Below are positions 1 to 4,202 of a stretch of 7,011 bases of DNA, in pieces. Source of the stretch: Candidatus Pelagibacterales bacterium (GTDB taxonomy: Bacteria; Pseudomonadota; Alphaproteobacteria; TMED109); contig PCCU01000005.1 of the NCBI GenBank assembly GCA_002732015.1, positions 44,023 through 51,033 on the forward strand. Reading direction: 5' to 3'. Under the pieces are notes generated by a model, which worked only from the letters and a program-made list of their open reading frames with translations, had not been told where the DNA came from and did not search any database. Every line of letters begins with the position of its first letter. Positions within the stretch are counted from its first letter, which is position 1. A program made the position numbers and the translations under genes.

Positions 1-470
1 TAAATAGCCTAAACGAGGGAGATACAAGTGCTATTATAACATCACCTTCTGGAGAAAATTTATTTGTTTTAATGAAAGATAATAAAAATGGAAGCTTATT
101 TGGTAAGTTTGAAAGCACCGAATATGGAAAGTTTAATATAAAAGTAAATGATATAGAAAAAGATTTTTTTATAGGTATTACTGATAGTAAAGAACTGGAA
201 AAAGTATCATCCTCAAGTTTTTTAATAAATTCTTTTTTTGAAAAAAATAAACAATACCTTTACAGCATTACCTGGTTAGGAGATAGCATTCCAAAAATTG
301 TAAAAGTATTCAATAAAAATAATATTGCGGGAAGTAATTGGGTAGGCTTACTTGAAAAAAAAGTACAAAAGAATGACACCTTTATTAACAAAGAATTGAT
401 AAATTGGTCATTAATTATGCCTCTACTTCTACTTCTATTATTTATGTGTTGGTATAGAGAAAATAGATAA
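1..470 (+). CDS. C-terminal part of a large membrane protein (glutamine amidotransferase-like, alphaproteobacterial type), 5' end missing
   Basis: The frame is open from base 3 to the TAA at 468-470 (155 codons) and continues upstream of the window, so the ATG at 72 is internal. The tail has a beta-rich stretch (about residues 20-105), a conserved-looking block GSNWVGLLEK (110-119), then one hydrophobic helix (about 135-150) ending in WYRENR. I recognise the order 'W-(V/I)-G-L-x-E, leucine-rich helix, W-x-R-E-x-R, stop' as the C terminus of large alphaproteobacterial membrane proteins that carry a glutamine amidotransferase-like domain, often encoded near BatA/von Willebrand-type genes. That match is from memory. 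The diagnostic domains lie outside the window and the cellular role is not established. The protein is probably anchored in the inner membrane with a short basic tail. It ends 4 bp before rnhB, which suggests co-transcription. Confidence 0.6.
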   Translation, partial: NSLNEGDTSAIITSPSGENLFVLMKDNKNGSLFGKFESTEYGKFNIKVNDIEKDFFIGITDSKELEKVSSSSFLINSFFEKNKQYLYSITWLGDSIPKIVKVFNKNNIAGSNWVGLLEKKVQKNDTFINKELINWSLIMPLLLLLLFMCWYRENR

Positions 471-474
471 TAAA

Positions 475-1032
475 ATGCAAAAGTTGGCTTGTGGTATAGA
501 TGAGGTAGGTAGAGGTGCTTTAGCAGGACCACTAATTGTAGCATCTGTAATATTTAAAGACTATAGAGACATTCCATATAATATTAGAGATTCAAAACAA
601 ACAAGCATGAAGCAGAGGAAAAAGCTCTTTAGACAAATTCTTAACAGCGCATATATAGGAACTGGATGTGTGGATGCAAAAATAATAGATAAAGTAGGCA
701 TATCAAATGCAACAAAAATGGCAATACAACAAAGTATTTTAACTAATATTTGTCGCAAAGATTTAATACTAATCGATGGAAATGTTAAACTTGATTCAAA
801 ACATGCTAGTAGATGTATAATTCAAGGTGACTGTAATTATGTATCTATAGCAGCAGCTTCAATAGTTGCAAAATTTATTAGGGATAATATTATGATTGTT
901 AAAAGTTTTAATCACCCATTATATAAATGGAATAAAAACAAAGGTTACGGAACAAAAGACCATTTACTAGCTATAAAACTTTATGGTATAACTGATTTTC
1001 ATAGAAAATCATATAATATTAAAGTAAAATAA
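475..1032 (+). CDS. rnhB: Ribonuclease HII
   Basis: RNase HII cuts the RNA strand of RNA-DNA hybrids and cuts 5' of single ribonucleotides in duplex DNA, starting ribonucleotide excision repair in the cytoplasm. The 185-residue protein has the family motifs in order: GIDEVGRG (7-14) with acidic residues D9 and E10, LIDGN (99-103) with D101, SIAAASIVAK (124-133), and RD at 136-137, giving the fourth metal ligand D137. GYGTKDH (157-163) is the conserved C-terminal block. Length is normal for the compact bacterial type. The ATG at 475 puts the DEVGRG motif at the usual distance from the N terminus. No Shine-Dalgarno sequence is evident, so translation may be coupled to the upstream gene, which ends 4 bp earlier. 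The TAA stop at 1030-1032 shares its last A with the ccrM start. Confidence 0.96.
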   Translation: MQKLACGIDEVGRGALAGPLIVASVIFKDYRDIPYNIRDSKQTSMKQRKKLFRQILNSAYIGTGCVDAKIIDKVGISNATKMAIQQSILTNICRKDLILIDGNVKLDSKHASRCIIQGDCNYVSIAAASIVAKFIRDNIMIVKSFNHPLYKWNKNKGYGTKDHLLAIKLYGITDFHRKSYNIKVK

Positions 1033-2141
1033 TGAATATGAGAGATCAATTTAAAAAACTCAAAATAAGAAACTCAAAATTTATTTTAGGAAATACTATA
1101 AATGAGCTAAAACATCTAGAAACAGAATCTATAGATATGATTTTTTGTGATCCTCCATATTTTTTACAATTAACTAAAGAGCTAAGAAGACCAGACATGA
1201 CTGTTGTAAAAGGTGTTAAAGAAACTTGGGATAAATTTTCATCTTACAAAGAATACGATAAATTTACTAATCTCTGGCTAACAGAATGCAAAAGAATTTT
1301 AAAAAAAGATGGAACTATTTGGTTAATTGGAACTTATCACAATATTTACAGACTTGGTTATCACCTGCAAAATTTAAATTTTTGGGTTTTAAATGATATC
1401 ATTTGGAATAAAATTAATCCTTTGCCTAACTTTAAGGGTACAAGATTCACAAATGCACATGAAGTATTAATTTGGGCAACTAAAGCAAAAGAATCTAAAT
1501 ATACTTTTAATTATCACACCATGAAAAAAATGAATAATAATAAACAAATGAGGTCCGATTGGAATCTTAAAGTTTGTCAAGGAAAAGAAAGGTTAAAGGA
1601 CAGTCTTAATAAAACCTTACATAGTACTCAAAAACCAGAAGAACTGCTTTACAGGATTATATTAGCTTCTACAAAACAAGGAGATATGGTTTTAGATCCT
1701 TTTTTTGGAACAGGAACTACAGGAGCAATGTGTAAAAAGCTTGGAAGAAAGTTTATAGGAATTGATAGCAATCCTCAATATATGCATGCGGCAAAAAAAA
1801 GAATAATGAAAATAAACCCTATTGATACTTCTAATATAGAAAGCGTCGCTATTAGTAGTTCCTCTAAAAAAATACCATTTTCTAATCTGTTAAAAAAAGG
1901 ACTTATTAGGCCTGGAGAAAAAATTTTTAATTCAAAAGAGAGTATTAGGGCCACAGTTTTATCTAATGGTAATTTAAAGTTTAAGAAAGTAGAAGGTTCT
2001 ATTCATAAAATTGGCGCATATGTGCAAAACAAACCCTCCTGTAATGGATGGACCTATTGGTTTGTAAAACAAAACAACAAAGTTATATCAATAAATGATC
2101 ATAGAAACTTTTTAAGAGAAGAGATTTCTTCAAAAGAATAA
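1032..2141 (+). CDS. ccrM: CcrM-type adenine-N6 DNA methyltransferase (predicted GANTC specificity)
   Basis: Solitary methyltransferase of the beta class (motif IV before motif I); in alphaproteobacteria CcrM methylates adenine in GANTC and links DNA methylation to the cell cycle. Visible parts: catalytic DPPY at 40-43; a long CcrM-like middle with YHNIYRLG (102-109), LPNFKGTRFTNAHE (131-144), RSDW (174-177) and KERL (185-188); HSTQKP (197-202); SAM-binding DPFFGTGTT (222-230) and ID (244-245). The C-terminal RAMA domain spans about 281-363 with GSIHKIGA (322-329) and CNGWTYW (337-343). Length 369 is close to Caulobacter CcrM (358). There is no neighbouring restriction gene, as expected for an orphan regulatory enzyme. 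It starts in a TAATG overlap with rnhB; a second ATG lies at 1038. GANTC specificity is inferred from similarity along the whole protein. Confidence 0.93.
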   Translation: MNMRDQFKKLKIRNSKFILGNTINELKHLETESIDMIFCDPPYFLQLTKELRRPDMTVVKGVKETWDKFSSYKEYDKFTNLWLTECKRILKKDGTIWLIGTYHNIYRLGYHLQNLNFWVLNDIIWNKINPLPNFKGTRFTNAHEVLIWATKAKESKYTFNYHTMKKMNNNKQMRSDWNLKVCQGKERLKDSLNKTLHSTQKPEELLYRIILASTKQGDMVLDPFFGTGTTGAMCKKLGRKFIGIDSNPQYMHAAKKRIMKINPIDTSNIESVAISSSSKKIPFSNLLKKGLIRPGEKIFNSKESIRATVLSNGNLKFKKVEGSIHKIGAYVQNKPSCNGWTYWFVKQNNKVISINDHRNFLREEISSKE

Positions 2142-3166
2142 TCGATTACCTTTTTTGTTAAATTCGAAATAGGAAACCTTTTAATTGTACTTTTATTAAC
2201 CCATAGACCTTTTATGTTATTGGTTATAAGTTTTTCTTTTTTAATAACGATTACTTTTGAAAAAAGAGTAAAATGTGAAAAGTCATGTTTAATCAGCTTA
2301 TTTAAAAATATTGGATTATAATTTTTATCTAACGTTATTAAATTTATATTAGAAAATTTTTTACTACTTTTCCACAAGGTAGAAGGGATCTCATACATTC
2401 CTCCTAATATTTCTGAAATGGGCCTTCTTCTTATAAAAAAGAAGCCTTTCAAATCGTATATAAAGTAACTTACACAATATTTTTTATTCTTTTTTACTTT
2501 TATTTTTTGAGAAGTATCTAAACTTTTGTAATCACAATATCTAGATATTATACAATTATGACATTTAGGACGTAACTTAGTACAATAATCATTTGAAAAA
2601 TCCATTATTGCCTGAGCAAAATCACCTCTATTTTTTTTAGGAAAGAGTATTTCACCTAATTCTTTTAAATTGTAACTTTTTGAGCTATTATCCTCCATAT
2701 TAAATATTCTTTTTATAAACCTTTCTACATTTGTATCTACAACTAACTCTTCCTTTCCAAAAGCAAAACTTGCTATCGCTGAAGAAGTATATTCTCCTAT
2801 TCCTGGTAATGTTCTTAAAACTATTTTTTCTGAAGGAATTATTCCGTTATATTCTTTGAAAATAATTTTTGCAGCTCTATGTAAATTAAAAGCTCTTCTG
2901 TAGTAACCTAACCCTGACCATGCTATTAAAACTTCTTTTTCGCTAGCAAGTGCTAAAGACTTAATATCAGGAAATTTTATTAAAAAAACTTTGTAGTAAT
3001 CTAGAACTGCTTTTACTCTAGTTTGTTGTAGCATTATTTCTGATATTAAAGTTTTATAGGGATCCTGATTTTTTCCAAGTTTTATTCTCCACGGTAACAA
3101 TCTACTATTTTTTTTGTAGTATAATTTTATTTTTCTCTGTAGTGTATGTATTCTAATATTATTCAT
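2099..3166 (-). CDS. mutY: A/G-specific adenine DNA glycosylase MutY
   Basis: Removes adenine mispaired with 8-oxoguanine in base excision repair. The 355-residue protein contains LPWR (24-27), SEIMLQQTRV (42-51) with catalytic Glu43, the helix-hairpin-helix LPGIGEYTSSA (120-130) with Tyr126, and VVDTNVERF (142-150) with catalytic Asp144; numbering agrees with Geobacillus MutY. The 4Fe-4S ligands are C195, C202, C205 and C211 (C-x6-C-x2-C-x5-C). A MutT-like C-terminal domain follows, with RRRP (246-249), GGMYEIP (255-261) and HDFSHF (294-299), whose FSH loop reads 8-oxoG; this rules out endonuclease III. DTN replaces the more usual DGN after the catalytic Asp. Start is ATG at 3164-3166, stop TGA at 2099-2101. 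The end overlaps ccrM by 43 bp and the start is 7 bp from the divergent DUF721 gene. No Shine-Dalgarno sequence is visible. Confidence 0.95.
   Translation of the reverse strand: MNNIRIHTLQRKIKLYYKKNSRLLPWRIKLGKNQDPYKTLISEIMLQQTRVKAVLDYYKVFLIKFPDIKSLALASEKEVLIAWSGLGYYRRAFNLHRAAKIIFKEYNGIIPSEKIVLRTLPGIGEYTSSAIASFAFGKEELVVDTNVERFIKRIFNMEDNSSKSYNLKELGEILFPKKNRGDFAQAIMDFSNDYCTKLRPKCHNCIISRYCDYKSLDTSQKIKVKKNKKYCVSYFIYDLKGFFFIRRRPISEILGGMYEIPSTLWKSSKKFSNINLITLDKNYNPIFLNKLIKHDFSHFTLFSKVIVIKKEKLITNNIKGLWVNKSTIKRFPISNLTKKVIDYSFEEISSLKKFL
3120..3125 (+). promoter_or_regulatory. Possible -10 element for the DUF721 gene inside mutY
   Basis: A perfect TATAAT lies on the plus strand 48 bases before the DUF721 ATG, within the first codons of mutY on the other strand. 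No convincing -35 is seen 16-18 bases upstream and no TG extension precedes it. Since the mutY-DUF721 gap is only 7 bp, any DUF721 promoter must lie inside mutY, which makes this a candidate; chance occurrence is likely enough to keep confidence low. Confidence 0.25.
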
Positions 3167-3173
3167 TTTTTTT

Positions 3174-3476
3174 ATGAAAGATTACTTTAAAAATCTTAAT
3201 ACTATAACTCAAAATATAAAAAGAAAAATTTACAAAAAAAAAAATAGTAAATTTATTATCATTATGGAGAAATGGGAGGATATAGTTGGAAAAGAATACT
3301 ATAAAAAATCTAATCCTATAAAAATAACTAAAGATCAAGAGCTTAAAGTAGAGGTTAGTATTGATATTTTATTGGATTTTACTTATTCTAATCAAATTTA
3401 CTTAGAAAAGATAGATAAAGTCCTTGGATATAAAAATAGTCTTAAAAAAATTTTTGTAGTACAAAAACATAATTAA
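3174..3476 (+). CDS. DUF721 family protein (DciA-like, putative replicative helicase loader)
   Basis: A 100-residue basic protein with the DUF721 pattern: an N-terminal basic helix, then MEKWEDIVGKEY (31-42, matching the family's W-x-x-(I/V)-V-G core), NPIKI, a hydrophobic strand LKVEVSIDILLDF, and a C-terminal helix with LEKIDKVLG followed by a final strand. DUF721 includes DciA, which in many bacteria lacking DnaC/DnaI-type loaders helps load the DnaB helicase at origins. Applying that role here rests on family membership and on the conserved mutY - DUF721 - dsbA - smc order. The protein is short, essentially only the KH-like domain. An 11-A run interrupts the N-terminal part (codons 21-24). 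There is no Shine-Dalgarno sequence; only T residues lie between it and the mutY start. Membership is fairly sure, function less so. Confidence 0.8.
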   Translation: MKDYFKNLNTITQNIKRKIYKKKNSKFIIIMEKWEDIVGKEYYKKSNPIKITKDQELKVEVSIDILLDFTYSNQIYLEKIDKVLGYKNSLKKIFVVQKHN

Positions 3477-3495
3477 TGTTTATATATATTATTAT

Positions 3496-3500
3496 AGGGA
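3496..3500 (+). promoter_or_regulatory. Ribosome binding site of the dsbA-like gene
   Basis: AGGGA is placed 6 bases before the ATG at 3507. The other genes, which start at overlapping or near-zero junctions, lack such a site, so this gene appears to be translated independently of the upstream DUF721 gene even though only 30 bp separate them. Confidence 0.6.
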
Positions 3501-3506
3501 AAAACT

Positions 3507-4127
3507 ATGTTATTAAATATTAAACTAATTAAAATTTTATCTTTATTTTTTATATTATTCTTTTTTATTCCATTTACAAATTTAGAAACTAATCAGTCTA
3601 ATAATATTGTTAATCAGCTAGGAAATAATTCTGCAAAATACACTTTGGTTGAATATGCATCAATGTCTTGTGTTCATTGTGCTAATTTTCATAATAATGA
3701 GTTTCCTAAAATTAAAAGAGATTTCATTGATACAGGAAAAATAAAGTTTGTCTATAAGGACTTTCCACTAGATAAACCTGCTATGTTTGCTTCTATGGTT
3801 ACTAATTGCTTTACAGGAGAACAATATTACGAGATATTATCATCTTTATATAGGAATCAAGAAGCTTGGGTAACAAAGTCTAATAATACAGGCCCTTTTT
3901 ATAATGCTATTCACAATGTACTTAAAGTTCACGGCGTTAGTTTAAAAAAGATATTAGAGTGTGTTGATGATAAAAGTGAAATTAATAAAAAGACCTGGAA
4001 TAGTATCATTGCAACTAGATTAGAAGGGCAAAAAATTGGTGTGAATTCAACACCTTCTTTTTTTTTAAATGGCAAAAAGATAGAAGAAGCTTTTAATTAT
4101 GGTTTACTTAAACAGCTAATTAAATAA
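3507..4127 (+). CDS. DsbA-family thiol:disulfide oxidoreductase (exported, CVHC active site)
   Basis: Predicted extracytoplasmic thioredoxin-fold oxidoreductase that acts on protein disulfides. Residues 1-26 form an export signal: basic KLIK, then a long hydrophobic stretch to about residue 23. No clear signal peptidase site is visible, so it could stay membrane-anchored. The thioredoxin fold begins at YTLVEYAS (45-52). The active site is CVHC (C55, C58) followed by NFHN; the usual DsbA sequence is CPHC. The cis-proline loop is STPSFFLNG (181-189) with P183. Two further cysteines, C101 and C152, lie in the inserted helical domain and might pair. Length (206) fits the bacterial DsbA/BdbD-like group. 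The ATG at 3507 has AGGGA 6 bases upstream. No dsbB or VKOR partner gene is in the window. Oxidase versus reductase/isomerase direction cannot be decided from sequence. Confidence 0.88.
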   Translation: MLLNIKLIKILSLFFILFFFIPFTNLETNQSNNIVNQLGNNSAKYTLVEYASMSCVHCANFHNNEFPKIKRDFIDTGKIKFVYKDFPLDKPAMFASMVTNCFTGEQYYEILSSLYRNQEAWVTKSNNTGPFYNAIHNVLKVHGVSLKKILECVDDKSEINKKTWNSIIATRLEGQKIGVNSTPSFFLNGKKIEEAFNYGLLKQLIK

Positions 4128-4151
4128 TATCTCATATATATAGAAATTCCT

Positions 4152-4180
4152 TTGCTTATAAATACTATATTTAGTATTAT
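4152..4180 (+). promoter_or_regulatory. Candidate sigma70 promoter for smc
   Basis: TTGCTT (4152-4157) and TATTAT (4175-4180) are separated by 17 bases; TATTAT matches the -10 consensus at 5 of 6 positions and the -35 keeps TTG. Transcription would start near 4187, giving a leader of about 16 bases that contains the AAGGTG ribosome binding site. It lies in the largest gap of the window (75 bp). Base composition is so AT-rich that -10-like sequences occur by chance, so support comes mainly from spacing and position. Confidence 0.4.
4161..4178. repeat. Short perfect inverted repeat in the smc upstream region
   Basis: AATACTA (4161-4167) and TAGTATT (4172-4178) are exact reverse complements separated by TATT. 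The repeat sits between the candidate -35 and -10 elements and overlaps the -10. It could be an operator for a dimeric regulator or a weak hairpin. It is unlikely to be an intrinsic terminator: the stem has only one G-C pair in seven and no T run follows. Chance is a real possibility in such AT-rich DNA. Confidence 0.4.
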
Positions 4181-4191
4181 AACGTTTAGAT

Positions 4192-4197
4192 AAGGTG
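4192..4197 (+). promoter_or_regulatory. smc: Ribosome binding site that fixes the TTG start of smc
   Basis: AAGGTG ends 5 bases before the TTG at 4203. It is one of only two clear Shine-Dalgarno-like sequences in the window, and together with the SMC N-terminal homology it decides for a TTG start. Confidence 0.65.
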
Positions 4198-4202
4198 TAA
4201 TT

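Noticed and set aside
72..470. ATG at 72 as the start of a small membrane protein of 132 residues
   Set aside because: The same frame stays open to the window edge at base 3 with ordinary coding sequence, no ribosome binding site precedes 72, and the C-terminal block looks like the end of a much larger protein.
260..544. Minus-strand open frame of 94 codons opposite the membrane protein tail and rnhB start
   Set aside because: It is the antisense shadow of two well-supported plus-strand genes, is rich in residues expected from reversed A-rich codons (Leu, Phe, Ser), and has no recognisable motif.
561..758. Minus-strand frame opposite rnhB
   Set aside because: Lies wholly inside rnhB, whose motifs are intact; no independent support.
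1032..2141. Methyltransferase as half of a restriction-modification or transferred defence system
   Set aside because: It matches CcrM over its full length including the RAMA domain, has alphaproteobacterial housekeeping neighbours, shares their composition, and no endonuclease gene is adjacent.
3477..3506. TA-rich stretch TATATATATTATTATA as a promoter for the dsbA-like gene
   Set aside because: Several -10-like hexamers fit but none has a -35-like sequence at 16-18 bases; low complexity in an AT-rich spacer explains it as well.
4161..4178. Inverted repeat as a rho-independent terminator after the dsbA-like gene
   Set aside because: The stem is AT-rich with one G-C pair and no T tract follows; operator or chance is more likely.
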